A stretch of DNA of 64,000 bases from Lawsonella clevelandensis. Lineage in GTDB: Bacteria; Actinomycetota; Actinomycetes; Mycobacteriales; Mycobacteriaceae. A program made the position numbers and the translations under genes. Shown here piece by piece: positions 17,447 through 28,123 of the stretch. Position 1 is the stretch's first letter. Every line of letters begins with the position of its first letter. The notes below the pieces were generated by a model. That model worked only from the letters and a program-made list of their open reading frames with translations, did no database searches and was not told the origin of the DNA. The stretch lies in the NCBI RefSeq assembly GCF_001293125.1, contig NZ_CP009312.1:1711447-1775446 (forward strand), given 5' to 3'.

Positions 17447-19393
17447 ATGCAAGGAGGACGACCTGCCCCCCGGCGCTCGTCTGGCCCGCACTACACGCAG
17501 CCCGGGCCAGTGGGTCGTTCTCCGCATCACAACTACCGGACAGGCCCCGCCGCACAGAAAAGCTTGCGCGGTACCTTCCCCATTCTCAACCAGCGGCTTT
17601 CTAGCGTTTCTATGGGAAAAAGGCTGCGCGGCGGCGGCATTGTGCTGGTCGTGCTCCTCTTCTTCTTCTTCGCACAGCTCACCCGCGTGCAAGTTTTCGA
17701 GCGCCCACGTCTCCTGAAAGAGGTCCAGAACCAGCGCACCGTTACCCAGATTCTGCACTCACCCCGTGGCGAGATTCTGGATATCCATGGTACCCGTCTG
17801 GCCTACTCGCGAGACGCACGAAATCTCACCTTCCAGCCCTCAATCGTGCGGCAGCAGATGCAGTCCGCACGAGAAGCTGACCCAAGTGCCTCATCCTTCA
17901 CCGAGTACATCACCGGAATTGCGAATATGTTGGCATCCGAGATCCCCGGTGTGGATGCAGAAGACATGATGACCCGTATGTCCTCAAACGAGTCATTCAC
18001 CTATCTGGCGAAAAACGTCGATCCCGTCGTCGCCACCCGCGTCATTGACAAATACCCTCAGGTCGGGCAGGAATATCAACAAATTCGCGAATACCCCGGA
18101 GGGAGCCTGGGAGCCAATGTCATTGGTGCAGTGGGCGTCGACAATAACGGCATTCTCGGTCTCGAATCCTCCGAAAATACCCTGTTAGCTGGGAGGGATG
18201 GGGAGCGGACCTACGACCAAGCAACCGATGGCGCCTTCATTCCTGGGTCAGAGCGTAATGACATCGCCCCTGTTTCCGGCAGCACTATCACTCTTACCTT
18301 GGATGCAGACGTCCAGTATTTCGTACAAGCGGCAGTAGAGTCCGCCAAGATTAACTCCGGGGCACGCAACGCAGGAGTCGTTGTCCTCGACGCAAAAACT
18401 GGGCATGTGGTGGCGATGGCAAACGACACCACCTTTAACCCCGGCGCAAACCTGTTGCGACAAGCTGATTTCGATATGGGAAATCCGTCCATCACCAGCC
18501 CCTTCGAACCGGGCTCCGTCAACAAAATCGTTGCGGCCTCCGCCGCCATCCAATACAACGTGGCAAAACCCACCGAAGTGTTTCACGTTCCCGGACAAAT
18601 TCAGATGGACTCCGTAACGGTACGTGACGCCTGGGTGCATGGTGTCGTTCCCTACACAATGACGGGTATCTTCGGTAAGTCCTCCAACGTGGGCACACTG
18701 ATGATCTCCCAACGCGTCGGAAAAACCCGTTTCGCCGAAATGCTGCGCAAATTCGGGCTCGGCCACACCACCGGCATCGAGCTAGCAGGAGAGAGTGCCG
18801 GCGTCGTCCCCGCCTTACGACAATGGCAGGGAGGTAGCTTCGCCAACCTCCCTATTGGCCAGGGCCTCTCCATCACCCTGCTACAAATGGCATCTATTTA
18901 TCAGGCCATCGCCAACGATGGCCTACGTATCCCACCCCGCATCATTGCCTCCATCACTAAACCCAACGGGCAAGTGGTTCACCAGGGCTCGCCTGCCGGC
19001 ATCCGTGTCGTCTCCGCAGAAACCGCCCGCACTGTCCGCAATATGTTCCGAGCTGTCGTCCAGAGTGACACCGGCTACCAACAAGGCACTGGACCACAAG
19101 CCTCCGTAGAGGGCTATCAGATTTCCGGCAAAACTGGCACCGCCCAGCAAGTTGATCCACGCTGCAACTGCTACTCCAACAGTATGTACTGGATTACCTT
19201 CGCGGGAATCGCCCCTGCCGACAATCCCCGCTACGTCATCGCGATCATGCTCGACAACCCGGTCCGCGGAGTGCACGGCGAAGGCGGCCAGTCCGCCGCA
19301 CCGCTCTTCCACGACATCGCCCAGTGGCTTCTCACCCGGGATAATGTGCCACTCTCGCCACCCGCCCCGCGCCTAATCCTGCAAGCGGGGTAA
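17447..19393 (+). CDS. ftsI: Septal peptidoglycan transpeptidase FtsI (PBP3/PbpB)
   Basis: Class B penicillin-binding protein of 648 aa. A cytoplasmic Arg/Pro-rich tail precedes one transmembrane helix (about 64-80, IVLVVLLFFFFAQL), a dimerisation domain with RGEILDIHG, and the transpeptidase domain. Active-site motifs are EPGSVNK (nucleophile Ser and Lys), SSN in GKSSNVGT, and KTGTAQ. The EPGSVNK form is that of mycobacterial PbpB. AAAGGAG (17435-17441) sets the start at 17447. It cross-links peptidoglycan at the septum with FtsW as glycosyltransferase partner. Confidence 0.96.
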   Translation: MQGGRPAPRRSSGPHYTQPGPVGRSPHHNYRTGPAAQKSLRGTFPILNQRLSSVSMGKRLRGGGIVLVVLLFFFFAQLTRVQVFERPRLLKEVQNQRTVTQILHSPRGEILDIHGTRLAYSRDARNLTFQPSIVRQQMQSAREADPSASSFTEYITGIANMLASEIPGVDAEDMMTRMSSNESFTYLAKNVDPVVATRVIDKYPQVGQEYQQIREYPGGSLGANVIGAVGVDNNGILGLESSENTLLAGRDGERTYDQATDGAFIPGSERNDIAPVSGSTITLTLDADVQYFVQAAVESAKINSGARNAGVVVLDAKTGHVVAMANDTTFNPGANLLRQADFDMGNPSITSPFEPGSVNKIVAASAAIQYNVAKPTEVFHVPGQIQMDSVTVRDAWVHGVVPYTMTGIFGKSSNVGTLMISQRVGKTRFAEMLRKFGLGHTTGIELAGESAGVVPALRQWQGGSFANLPIGQGLSITLLQMASIYQAIANDGLRIPPRIIASITKPNGQVVHQGSPAGIRVVSAETARTVRNMFRAVVQSDTGYQQGTGPQASVEGYQISGKTGTAQQVDPRCNCYSNSMYWITFAGIAPADNPRYVIAIMLDNPVRGVHGEGGQSAAPLFHDIAQWLLTRDNVPLSPPAPRLILQAG

Positions 19394-19450
19394 AACCGGT
19401 AGTCTTAAGAGCACAGAAACTGCGCAGCACGCCCGTCGGAAAGAACGATT

Positions 19451-21031
19451 ATGCATACCCTCAAGGCCCTCGCCACGCTCTGTGACACCACTCTGGCACA
19501 TGGGGATAGCGACACCCCTATCTCTGGAATCACCCTAACGTCCTCCACAGTAGAACCTGGCGACATGTTCGCGGCTCTCCCCGGCCTACACGTTCACGGT
19601 GCCCGTTTCGCTGCCGACGCCGCAGCCCGCGGTGCGTACGCCATTCTCACAGATCCGGAGGGTGCCGACATTATTACGGCAGCGGGTACCGATAGTCCGG
19701 CACTCCTAGTCGTTGACGATGTGCGGGCCGTCCTTGGTACCGTCAGCGCAGCGATCTATGACCATCCGTCAGATACCGTTCCAGTCATTGGCATCACTGG
19801 CACCTCGGGAAAAACCACCACTGCCTACTTCATCGAGTCCGCTTTTCGAACCGCCGGACATTCCGTCGGCATGATCGGTACCACGGGATCCCGTATCAAT
19901 GGCACCCGCGTTCCAAGTTCCCTCACCACCCCAGAAGCCCCGGACCTCCAGCGTCTCTTTGCCACCATGCGAGATGCGGGAGTCCACCGTATAGCAATGG
20001 AAGTCTCCAGCCACTCGTTGCTGCTTGGCCGTGTTGCCGGAACCCGGTTCCGCATCGGCGCCTTCCTCAACCTGTCTCAAGACCACCTCGACTTCCACCC
20101 CACTATGGAAGCCTACTTCCAGGCGAAAGCCCGCCTTTTCACCCGCGATTCAGGTGCATGCTGCGACCGAGCCGTCATCTGTATTGACGACGAGTGGGGA
20201 GTCCGCATGCGAGACATCGCTGCGAAGTCCGGATGTGCCCCTCTCACAGTATCGACCACCGGCCCCGCCGACTATACCGCCGGACCCTCGACAGTTGCTG
20301 ACGATGGCACGCAACACTGCACACTTACCGACCCACGTGGGCACGACCACACACTCACTCTGCCCATGCCGGGACGTTTCAACGTCGCCAATGCGCTCGT
20401 CGCACTGGCGGTGGCAGAACAAGCCGGGTTGACCATTGAGGACGCCCTCACCGGCATCGCGTCCGTGGTGGTTCCCGGCCGGCTCCAGCGCATCGACGAA
20501 GGACAAGACTTCCTTGCCGTCGTCGACTACGCCCACAAACCAGCTGCCGTCGCTGCCGTCATCGCCACCCTCCGTAGCGAGATTAAAGGACGCCTGGCCG
20601 TTGTCCTCGGGGCAGGAGGTGACCGCGACTCCAGCAAACGCGCCATCATGGGGCGAGAAGCTGCCCGAGGTTCTGACCTTCTCATCATCACCGACGACAA
20701 TCCACGCTCAGAAGACCCTGCCACCATTCGCGCCGCCGTTGAAGCTGGTGCACTGGACGTGCCTTCCACCGAACGCGGAGAGATTCGCACCATCGGAGAC
20801 CGTGCCGCTGCCATTCGTGCTGCTATCGCCTGGGCACAGCCTGGCGATGCTATCCTGGTCGCCGGTAAAGGCCACGAGACCGGACAGGAAGTGAACGGAG
20901 TTGTCCACCACTTCGACGACCGGGAAGAAGTCCAGGCTGCCCTACAGGAACGCCAGGCAGGCATACTCAATGCGGCCAACCCTAGCTGCACCAGTACAGA
21001 CACCCCCCAGGTAGAAGAAGGAAACGCGTGA
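19451..21031 (+). CDS. murE: UDP-N-acetylmuramoyl-L-alanyl-D-glutamate--2,6-diaminopimelate ligase
   Basis: Cytoplasmic Mur ligase of 526 aa adding meso-diaminopimelate to the peptidoglycan precursor. It shows the ATP site GITGTSGKTTTAYF (near residue 116-129), the central TTPEAPDLQRL and EVSSHSL segments, the carbamylated-Lys region with YFQAKARLF, and the DAP-specific DNPRSEDP motif, so the cell wall is of DAP type. The stop overlaps the GTG start of murF (GTGA at 21028). Confidence 0.97.
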   Translation: MHTLKALATLCDTTLAHGDSDTPISGITLTSSTVEPGDMFAALPGLHVHGARFAADAAARGAYAILTDPEGADIITAAGTDSPALLVVDDVRAVLGTVSAAIYDHPSDTVPVIGITGTSGKTTTAYFIESAFRTAGHSVGMIGTTGSRINGTRVPSSLTTPEAPDLQRLFATMRDAGVHRIAMEVSSHSLLLGRVAGTRFRIGAFLNLSQDHLDFHPTMEAYFQAKARLFTRDSGACCDRAVICIDDEWGVRMRDIAAKSGCAPLTVSTTGPADYTAGPSTVADDGTQHCTLTDPRGHDHTLTLPMPGRFNVANALVALAVAEQAGLTIEDALTGIASVVVPGRLQRIDEGQDFLAVVDYAHKPAAVAAVIATLRSEIKGRLAVVLGAGGDRDSSKRAIMGREAARGSDLLIITDDNPRSEDPATIRAAVEAGALDVPSTERGEIRTIGDRAAAIRAAIAWAQPGDAILVAGKGHETGQEVNGVVHHFDDREEVQAALQERQAGILNAANPSCTSTDTPQVEEGNA

Positions 21032-22518
21032 TCCCCCTCTCCCTTGCACAGATAGCCACTATCGTTGGCGGCACCCTCAATGAGGCAGCCGACCCCCAGG
21101 CAGTCGTGGACGGTACTGTTGAATTCGATAGCCGGAAAGTAACCCCCGGTGGACTCTTCCTCTGCATCCCTGGGGCGCGCGTCGATGGTCACGACTATGC
21201 AGCTACCGCAATCGCAGCAGGAGCTGTAGCAGTGCTCGCCAGTCGACCCGTGGATGTACCAGCCATTATGGTGCAGCCACTCGGAAAGATCGACACCAAC
21301 GCTACCGCCTTGGAAAATGACGAGGACGGCTCCGCTGCCGCTGTCCTGCAGGCGTTAGGGAAGCTCGCACGCCATGTCGTGAAGACCCTTGTCGCGGAAG
21401 AAACACTGACAGTAGTGGGTATTACCGGTTCCTCCGGAAAAACAACCACGAAAGACCTCATCAGCCAGGTGCTTACCACGGGAGGACCTGTCGTTGCCCC
21501 TCCCGGCTCCTTCAACAACGAGTTGGGATTTCCCTGGACCGCACTGCGGGCCGACCGAGACACCCGCTTTCTCGTTCTCGAAATGTCAGCTCGAGGGATT
21601 GGGCATATCCGTGAATTGGCCGACATCGTGGCCCCTAGCATCGGTGTGGTCCTCAACGTCGGACACGCCCATCTTGGCGAATTCGGATCGCAGGAGGCCA
21701 TCGCCCAAGCGAAAGGTGAGCTCGTCGAAGCGCTCCCTGCTGCTGCCTATGGTGGTTTCGCCGTCCTCAACGCTGACGACGAACGTGTGTCCCAGATGGC
21801 CCAACGCACTTCAGCACGTGTTATCACTTACGGTACGCACCCCAGCGCGGACTTCACTGCCGAAAATATCCACCTCGATGAGCTCTCCCGAGCCAGCTAC
21901 ACCCTCGTCACCATGGGGCAGGAATATCCGGTCGAGCTAACAGTTTCTGGTCAACACAACGTACTGAATTCCCTCGCTGCACTAATTGTGGCGCACGCCT
22001 GCACTATTCCCATGAAACGAGCGATCAAGGCCTTGCGTTCTGCCACCATTACCTCGGGCCGCCGTATGGAAGTACGCGAGCTCGCTGATGGCACCATTGT
22101 TATCAACGACTCTTACAACGCGAACCCCGACTCCATGCGAGCCGCCTTTACCGCACTTAGTGTGATGGCACACCCCGCTCCGGATACCCATCGGAGCAGC
22201 TGGGCGGTGCTGGGAATGATGGGAGAACTAGGGGAGGAGTCTGTCGCACAACATACTGCCCTCGCTGAGACGCTCGGTGCCTGCGGCATCGACCATGTGG
22301 TGTTGGTGGGGCGCTGCCCAGAGATGGATTCCCTATGTGACGCAGCCCAGGATATAGGAGTTTCCGTAGTGAGCGTAGATAATAAAGAGGACGCGGTCTC
22401 CTACCTTGCCGAGCATCGCCACCCAGGTGACGTGATCTTGGTGAAGGCATCGCAGGCCGTTGGACTCTGGACCATTGCGGACGCGGTAAGCGCTGCCGCC
22501 AATGGAGCAGCTGAGTAA
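21028..22518 (+). CDS. murF: UDP-N-acetylmuramoyl-tripeptide--D-alanyl-D-alanine ligase
   Basis: A 496-aa Mur ligase attaching D-Ala-D-Ala to complete the pentapeptide. Visible are the N-terminal FDSRKVTPGGLFLCIPGARVDGH, the ATP loop GITGSSGKTTTKDL, NNELGFP, and the C-terminal NDSYNANPDSMRAA with VLGMMGELGEES. It starts with GTG at 21028, overlapping the murE stop, and its TAA is 12 nt before mraY. Confidence 0.97.
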   Translation: MIPLSLAQIATIVGGTLNEAADPQAVVDGTVEFDSRKVTPGGLFLCIPGARVDGHDYAATAIAAGAVAVLASRPVDVPAIMVQPLGKIDTNATALENDEDGSAAAVLQALGKLARHVVKTLVAEETLTVVGITGSSGKTTTKDLISQVLTTGGPVVAPPGSFNNELGFPWTALRADRDTRFLVLEMSARGIGHIRELADIVAPSIGVVLNVGHAHLGEFGSQEAIAQAKGELVEALPAAAYGGFAVLNADDERVSQMAQRTSARVITYGTHPSADFTAENIHLDELSRASYTLVTMGQEYPVELTVSGQHNVLNSLAALIVAHACTIPMKRAIKALRSATITSGRRMEVRELADGTIVINDSYNANPDSMRAAFTALSVMAHPAPDTHRSSWAVLGMMGELGEESVAQHTALAETLGACGIDHVVLVGRCPEMDSLCDAAQDIGVSVVSVDNKEDAVSYLAEHRHPGDVILVKASQAVGLWTIADAVSAAANGAAE

Positions 22519-22530
22519 AGGATCGAACTA

Positions 22531-23622
22531 GTGGCTCAAATTATTGTTGCGCTGTGCGTGTCAATCTTGGTCTCCATTTTGCTGACCCCAGTGCTCATCA
22601 AAAAGTTTCGGCAAGGCGGCATTCGCCAAGAGATTCGGGAAGATGGGCCACAAAGTCACCTCGTGAAGGCCGGCACCCCAACAATGGGCGGCTTGGCTAT
22701 TCTGATCGGCATCTGGGCTGGTTATTTCTCCGGTGTCATTGTTGGCGCGGTGACGGGTCGCGGTGGTCCAGCAGCATCTGGTTTGCTCGTGCTAATGCTT
22801 ACGACTTGTCTCGGTCTGGTTGGTTTTGCCGACGACGGCATCAAAGTGTTCAAAAATCGCAATCTTGGGTTGAGCCCCAAAGCCAAATTCTTTGGCCAGT
22901 TCGTCTCTGCTATTCTCTTCGCCACCCTGGCCATTTTCTTCCCCAATGAACACGGGCTTACCCCCGCCTCTAAGTTCTTCTCCATCACCCGGGATATTCC
23001 AGTCCTCAGCATGGCTGCCGGCGGTGGCATCATCTTTATTTTTTTTGCCTACTTTGTCATTACCGCCTGGTCGAATGCCGTCAACATCACGGATGGCCTA
23101 GATGGGCTAGCAGCAGGTTCAATGGCATTGGTGATGGGTGCCTACACTATCATCACCTTCTGGCAGTTCCGCAATGCGTGCTCCACCACCGGCAACGCCA
23201 TTGGCTGCTACCAAGTGCGAGATCCGCTGGATGTCTCCATGCTGTGTGCCGCCGCCCTTGGCGCCTGCATTGGATTCTTGTGGTGGAACTGCAACCCCGC
23301 CAAGATCTTCATGGGAGATACGGGCTCTCTTGCTCTGGGCGGCCTGGTGGCAGGTGTGTCGATTGTCACCCGCACAGAACTGCTTATGGTCGTCATCGGT
23401 GCCCTCTTTGTTATCGAAATTTTCTCCGTGGTGCTCCAAGTGGGCTTCTACAAAGCTACTGGCAGACGCATTCTGCGGATGGCACCCTTCCACCACCACT
23501 TCGAACTGGGCGGTTGGAAAGAAACAACTGTCATTGTCCGGTTCTGGCTCATTGCTGGTCTCTCCGCAGGTCTGGGTCTTGCTGTGTTCTACGCCGATTG
23601 GCTCTCTAAGGTGGCGGTGTAA
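22531..23622 (+). CDS. mraY: Phospho-N-acetylmuramoyl-pentapeptide transferase
   Basis: Integral membrane enzyme of 363 aa (about 10 helices) that makes lipid I from UDP-MurNAc-pentapeptide and undecaprenyl phosphate. The motifs are GTPTMGG, the Asp pair in [35 protein letters not shown] and the cytoplasmic [12 protein letters not shown]. The GTG at 22531 has AAAGGA 8 nt upstream. The stop directly abuts the murD ATG. Confidence 0.97.
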   Translation: MAQIIVALCVSILVSILLTPVLIKKFRQGGIRQEIREDGPQSHLVKAGTPTMGGLAILIGIWAGYFSGVIVGAVTGRGGPAASGLLVLMLTTCLGLVGFADDGIKVFKNRNLGLSPKAKFFGQFVSAILFATLAIFFPNEHGLTPASKFFSITRDIPVLSMAAGGGIIFIFFAYFVITAWSNAVNITDGLDGLAAGSMALVMGAYTIITFWQFRNACSTTGNAIGCYQVRDPLDVSMLCAAALGACIGFLWWNCNPAKIFMGDTGSLALGGLVAGVSIVTRTELLMVVIGALFVIEIFSVVLQVGFYKATGRRILRMAPFHHHFELGGWKETTVIVRFWLIAGLSAGLGLAVFYADWLSKVAV

Positions 23623-25047
23623 ATGCCAGCGATGCCCCTCGATCTCACCCACCGGCGTGTGCTTGTCCTCGGCGCAGGTGTCTCTGGCCGCGCCGCCGTG
23701 CGACTACTTCAGCATATTGACGCCACTGCCGTACTGGTCGACGACAATGAGGCTGCACGTGCAGCCGCTGCAGAACTAGCGGTGGACATCTTCACCATGG
23801 CGGAAGCCGAAGCGTCACTGGCAGAGGTAGCATTGGTCGTTACCAGTCCAGGTATCCCTCCTCACCACCCGTTTTTCGCCGTCGCGCAGGCAGCCGGCGT
23901 TCCCGTCTGGGGTGATGTTGAATTGTGCTGGCACGTCGATAAAGCCAACCTTTGTGGCCCTTCCCGGGTATGGCTCGCCGTCACTGGCACCAATGGGAAA
24001 ACCACCACAGTGGGAATGACTACAGCTATCTGCCAGCAGGCTGGAATGTCTGCGGTGGCCTGCGGCAATATCGGATACCCTATTGAGGACGCGCTACTCG
24101 ATCCCAGCCATCCCAATGTGTTGGTGTGTGAGCTCTCGAGCTTCCAACTCCATTGGGCTCCCAGCGTGACACCACTTGCTGGAGCACTCCTCAACATTGA
24201 CGAAGACCATTTGGACTGGCACGGCTCAGTTGACGCTTACGCCGCCGCGAAAGCACAGGTGCTTACCGGCCTCTACGGGATCGTGGGAGTCGATGACGCA
24301 CGTGCGGCCGCAGCCGGAGAGGAATGCCCGGCACAGTTTGTGGTGGGCTTCCGAACCGGAGAACCGCTGCGCGGCCAGGTAGGTGTACACGAAAACGGTC
24401 TTTTCGATAATGCCTTTGGCCCAAATGAGGAAGCCCGCTTCCTTATCGAGTGCGCCGATATTCACCCGTCTGGTCCCGCCGGGATTCTTGATGCTGGCGC
24501 TGCTGCTGCCCTCGCCTTGGCAGCAGGAGCGATGCCGCAGGATGTGAACACTGCCTTGCAGAGCTTCGAGGTGGCTCCCCACCGTAATGCGGTGGTGGGG
24601 ACGGTTGATGGCGTAACCTACGTCGACGATTCCAAAGCAACAAATCCACACGCAGCACGCAGCTCTATGCTGGGGTACCCCTCCATTGTGTGGGTCGCCG
24701 GCGGCCAATTGAAAGGTGCAGATATCGCGCCCCTCATCAGCGAAGTGGGGGAGCGGCTGCGGGGTGCCGTTATTCTGGGGAAAGACGGCGACCTTATAGT
24801 CGAGGCGCTCCACCGTCAGCTACCGCAGTTACCTGTAGTGCGGGTTACCACGGGAGATGACGGCACAGATACGCCGCCTCCCCCCGCAGAGACGGAGCAA
24901 GCGATGGCGGAGGCCGTCGCCGCCGCGCGTACCATGGCACAGCCCGGCGATATCGTGCTGCTGGCCCCCGCAGCTGCCAGTTACGACATGTTTACTGGCT
25001 ATGGACAACGTGGCGAGCTGTTCGCCGCGGAGGTTCTCAAACACTAA
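23623..25047 (+). CDS. murD: UDP-N-acetylmuramoylalanine--D-glutamate ligase
   Basis: Mur ligase of 474 aa adding D-Glu to UDP-MurNAc-Ala. An N-terminal Rossmann-like segment (RVLVLGAGVSGRAAV) precedes the ATP loop GTNGKTTTVGM, the glutamate-site ELSSFQL, NIDEDHLDWHGS and the C-terminal DDSKATNPHA with VWVAGGQLKG. The start abuts the mraY stop; a second in-frame ATG at 23632 is the only close alternative. Confidence 0.96.
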   Translation: MPAMPLDLTHRRVLVLGAGVSGRAAVRLLQHIDATAVLVDDNEAARAAAAELAVDIFTMAEAEASLAEVALVVTSPGIPPHHPFFAVAQAAGVPVWGDVELCWHVDKANLCGPSRVWLAVTGTNGKTTTVGMTTAICQQAGMSAVACGNIGYPIEDALLDPSHPNVLVCELSSFQLHWAPSVTPLAGALLNIDEDHLDWHGSVDAYAAAKAQVLTGLYGIVGVDDARAAAAGEECPAQFVVGFRTGEPLRGQVGVHENGLFDNAFGPNEEARFLIECADIHPSGPAGILDAGAAAALALAAGAMPQDVNTALQSFEVAPHRNAVVGTVDGVTYVDDSKATNPHAARSSMLGYPSIVWVAGGQLKGADIAPLISEVGERLRGAVILGKDGDLIVEALHRQLPQLPVVRVTTGDDGTDTPPPPAETEQAMAEAVAAARTMAQPGDIVLLAPAAASYDMFTGYGQRGELFAAEVLKH

Positions 25048-25088
25048 GGCAGCACTTGCCACTTAGCGACCGGAGAAGGGAGGACATC

Positions 25089-26882
25089 ATGGCGACTGAG
25101 TCCACTCAGCGTTCCGGCACGGCCGTGTCTGCGCGCAGTACAGACTCCGAAGGAACATCACCGCGGGCGGCAGATGGGTCAATCAAGACAAGCCTCCAGC
25201 GGTTGGCTGCCGGATTCCGAAACTACTACACCGGGCCATTGGCAGATGCCCACCTGATGGTGACGTTGTGCATTATCCTCTCCATCCTAGGCGTCGTGAT
25301 GGTGCTCGACGCCTCCGGCCCCGCCTCACTACGCGACTACGGTAACTACTACTCCGTCTTCATCCGTCAATGCATCTTCATGGTCATAGGTTGGGTGGGC
25401 TTTTATGTAGCACTAAGAGTGTCGTTCTCTCTGCTACGAAAGATCGCGTTCCCCCTTTATCTCCTCTCCATAGTGCTGCTCATCCTGGTAGCGATTCCTG
25501 GTATCGGCCAGGAGCGCAATGGTGCACGCTCCTGGTTCGATTTCGGACCAGTCGCTTTCCAACCTTCTGAACTCGCCAAAGCCATCATCATTATGGTTGT
25601 TGCCCTCTATTTAGGGCAGCTCACCCCCATGTCGAAAATTGGTGACACGCTACGTCCGATTGGGCTCTTCATCCCCGTCATTGTGCTGGTCATTCTACAA
25701 AAAGACTTGGGTATGGCCGTCACCTTTGGCGTGGTGCTGTTGGCCTTTCTCTTCTTCGGTCGTCTCCCCGGTTCAATTATCTGGATCACGGCAGGCGGTG
25801 CCGCCGTCCTCTTCCTCATTCTGACGCTCACCACCGGTTTCCGAACCGACCGTCTGATTACCTACTGGCACCAACTCATCGGCGGGAGCTACGACGCCCA
25901 AGGCGTGGGCTACCAGGCGCGTCAAGCACAGCTGGCGCTCGCCGACGGTGGCTTCACCGGCGTGGGGCTAGGACAATCGCGAGCCAAATACTTCTATCTC
26001 CCCGAGGCTCCGAATGACTTTATCTTCGCCATTATTGGTGAGGAACTTGGGCTCATTGGCGCCTTTGTGGTGGCTGTTCTCTACAGCGCTCTCGGTTTTG
26101 TCGGTCTACGCATTGCTCGGCGGGTGTTGGACCCATCGTTGCGACTTATTGCCTGTGTGGGCACCACCTCGGTGGTTGTGCAGGCCTTTATCAACATGGG
26201 ATATGTGGTCGGGCTTTTCCCTGTGACGGGTCTCCAGCTTCCGCTCATCTCGGCTGGTGGTTCCGCCACAGTAACAACTCTCTTCTTACTAGGTCTCATC
26301 ACCAGCACCGCCCGGCATGAACGCGCTGCCATAGCCGCGATTAGTACGGGTAGTGGCAAGTTTGGGCGGGCATTGCGGCTGCCGGTACCCCCCGTTCACT
26401 CTGTGGATGACACGCCCGACTTCGGCCGCTTTAGCAACCTCGCCGCCTGGATGGTGGGAAAACGCTCTACTGTTGACACAGCGTCACGAAGTACTGACCC
26501 TCGGCGGTCGCGCCCACGCCCCGGCCCTCCCCGCGCGCCAACCCCGTCTGCGACTCCGGATTCTCCCCGTGGTTCTTCGGCCAGCCGGCAACCATCCCGT
26601 AACCAAGTAGCGCCGCATGGCAGTCCGCGGCCACGGGGAAATGAGAGCCCATCCGCTGATCCACGCTCGGGAGCAGCCCGTCCTCGCATGAGCGGGGGAG
26701 ACCCAGCGCGCTCCTCCCGCCGCTGCACTTCTGACGCCCCCCTGCCCCCGTGGGAAAGCCGGCCAGATGGGCCACGTACGCTACCGCCGCTGGAGCGTCC
26801 GCACGGTAGGCGCTGGAATCCGCCCTCGCGAGGAAGTGACGGTGGCTCCCGATACGGTGGGCCACCCCCGGCTCAGCGCTAA
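25089..26882 (+). CDS. ftsW: Septal peptidoglycan polymerase FtsW
   Basis: SEDS-family glycosyltransferase of 597 aa that polymerises lipid II at the septum. After about 45 hydrophilic residues come some ten transmembrane helices with SEDS motifs GARSWFDFGPVAFQPSELAK, QKDLGMAVTFG, YQARQAQLALADGGFTGVGLGQSRAKYFYLPEAPNDFIFAIIGEELG, and QLPLISAGGSAT. The last ~170 residues form an Arg/Pro/Ser-rich cytoplasmic tail. GGGAGG 6 nt upstream fixes ATG 25089 over a reading from 25056. The mycobacterial protein also has a C-terminal tail, which binds FtsZ. Confidence 0.95.
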   Translation: MATESTQRSGTAVSARSTDSEGTSPRAADGSIKTSLQRLAAGFRNYYTGPLADAHLMVTLCIILSILGVVMVLDASGPASLRDYGNYYSVFIRQCIFMVIGWVGFYVALRVSFSLLRKIAFPLYLLSIVLLILVAIPGIGQERNGARSWFDFGPVAFQPSELAKAIIIMVVALYLGQLTPMSKIGDTLRPIGLFIPVIVLVILQKDLGMAVTFGVVLLAFLFFGRLPGSIIWITAGGAAVLFLILTLTTGFRTDRLITYWHQLIGGSYDAQGVGYQARQAQLALADGGFTGVGLGQSRAKYFYLPEAPNDFIFAIIGEELGLIGAFVVAVLYSALGFVGLRIARRVLDPSLRLIACVGTTSVVVQAFINMGYVVGLFPVTGLQLPLISAGGSATVTTLFLLGLITSTARHERAAIAAISTGSGKFGRALRLPVPPVHSVDDTPDFGRFSNLAAWMVGKRSTVDTASRSTDPRRSRPRPGPPRAPTPSATPDSPRGSSASRQPSRNQVAPHGSPRPRGNESPSADPRSGAARPRMSGGDPARSSRRCTSDAPLPPWESRPDGPRTLPPLERPHGRRWNPPSRGSDGGSRYGGPPPAQR

Positions 26883-26921
26883 GCTCACCGCACTGGACAA
26901 CATGAGACGATAGGACACAGG

Positions 26922-28109
26922 ATGACGACGAAGCCCCTCTCCGTAGTAGTAGCTGGCGGTGGAACTGCCGGCCACATCGAACCTGCTATGGCGGTCGCTG
27001 ACGCCCTCACTGCACTCGACCCCAGCATTCGCATTACCGCTCTGGGAACAGAACGCGGTTTGGAAAAGGACCTCGTCCCCGCACGCGGCTACGATCTGCG
27101 GATGATTGAGGCAGTTCCTCTGCCACGTCGTGTCACAGCAGAACTCTTCCGCGTGCCGGGTCGGCTTACCCGGTCTGTGAAGCAGGCCCGCGCCATCATG
27201 GATGAGGTGGAAGCGGATGTGCTCATCGGCTTTGGCGGCTACGTCTCGATGTCCGCTTACCTGGCCGCCCGCAAGGGACGTCGCCACATCCCTTACGTGG
27301 TTCATGAGGCGAATGCACGAGCGGGTATCGCCAATAAAATTGGGGCCCGCCACGCAAATCGGATACTAGGGGCAGTTTCGGGCTGTGGATTCCCTATTGA
27401 GGTAGTGGGAATTCCTGTTCGCCCCGCCATTACTCAGCTTGATCGGGTGGCACTCCGCCAGGAAGCCCGCGAGTTTTTCGGACTTGACCAGGATGCCCCC
27501 GTCCTCCTCGAATTTGGTGGTTCACAGGGGGCCCAGTCACTCAACCGTGTCATGCACGAGGCCCTGCCGGGCCTTGCCGAGAAGAATATTGGCGTTCTCC
27601 AAGCCGTGGGGCCGAAAAACTACAGTTGCGCTGATCCGGCGCTGGGAGGTGCCCCGGATGGCGCAGAGGATCTTTTGCTTCCAGCTGGCATTATCGCCCG
27701 TAACGTTGCTCCAACTGGAGCCCCCGCACAAGTGCAAGTACCCTACATCTCTGCCATGAACCTTGCTTATGCGGCTGCCAATCTCGTCATCTGTCGTTCT
27801 GGGGCGATGACCGTTGCGGAAATCTCGGCGGTGGGACTTCCCGCTCTCTATGTGCCGTTGCCTATTGGTAACGGTGAGCAAGCCCTCAACGCGCAACCGG
27901 TCGTGGAAGCCGGTGGCGGCATCCTCATTGGAGACCACGATCTAACACCCCAACAGGTTATTGAATGGGCGGACGAACTCCTCACCACCCCCGACAAGTA
28001 TCAGGCGGCGGTAGCGGGTGCTTTTAGTGCCGGTTCCCGCAATGCGGCTGATGCGGTTGCGCGGGCAGCCTGCGAGCTCGTCGACTACCCCCTTCCTACC
28101 GGACACTAG
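26922..28109 (+). CDS. murG: UDP-N-acetylglucosamine--undecaprenyl-pyrophosphoryl-MurNAc-pentapeptide transferase
   Basis: Peripheral membrane GT28 glycosyltransferase of 395 aa that converts lipid I to lipid II. The N-terminal [18 protein letters not shown] loop (residues 11-28), [26 protein letters not shown], the [10 protein letters not shown] donor loop, and the C-terminal [34 protein letters not shown] region are all normal. It lies 39 nt after ftsW and 14 nt before murC. Confidence 0.97.
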   Translation: MTTKPLSVVVAGGGTAGHIEPAMAVADALTALDPSIRITALGTERGLEKDLVPARGYDLRMIEAVPLPRRVTAELFRVPGRLTRSVKQARAIMDEVEADVLIGFGGYVSMSAYLAARKGRRHIPYVVHEANARAGIANKIGARHANRILGAVSGCGFPIEVVGIPVRPAITQLDRVALRQEAREFFGLDQDAPVLLEFGGSQGAQSLNRVMHEALPGLAEKNIGVLQAVGPKNYSCADPALGGAPDGAEDLLLPAGIIARNVAPTGAPAQVQVPYISAMNLAYAAANLVICRSGAMTVAEISAVGLPALYVPLPIGNGEQALNAQPVVEAGGGILIGDHDLTPQQVIEWADELLTTPDKYQAAVAGAFSAGSRNAADAVARAACELVDYPLPTGH

Positions 28110-28123
28110 CAGGAGAGACCATA

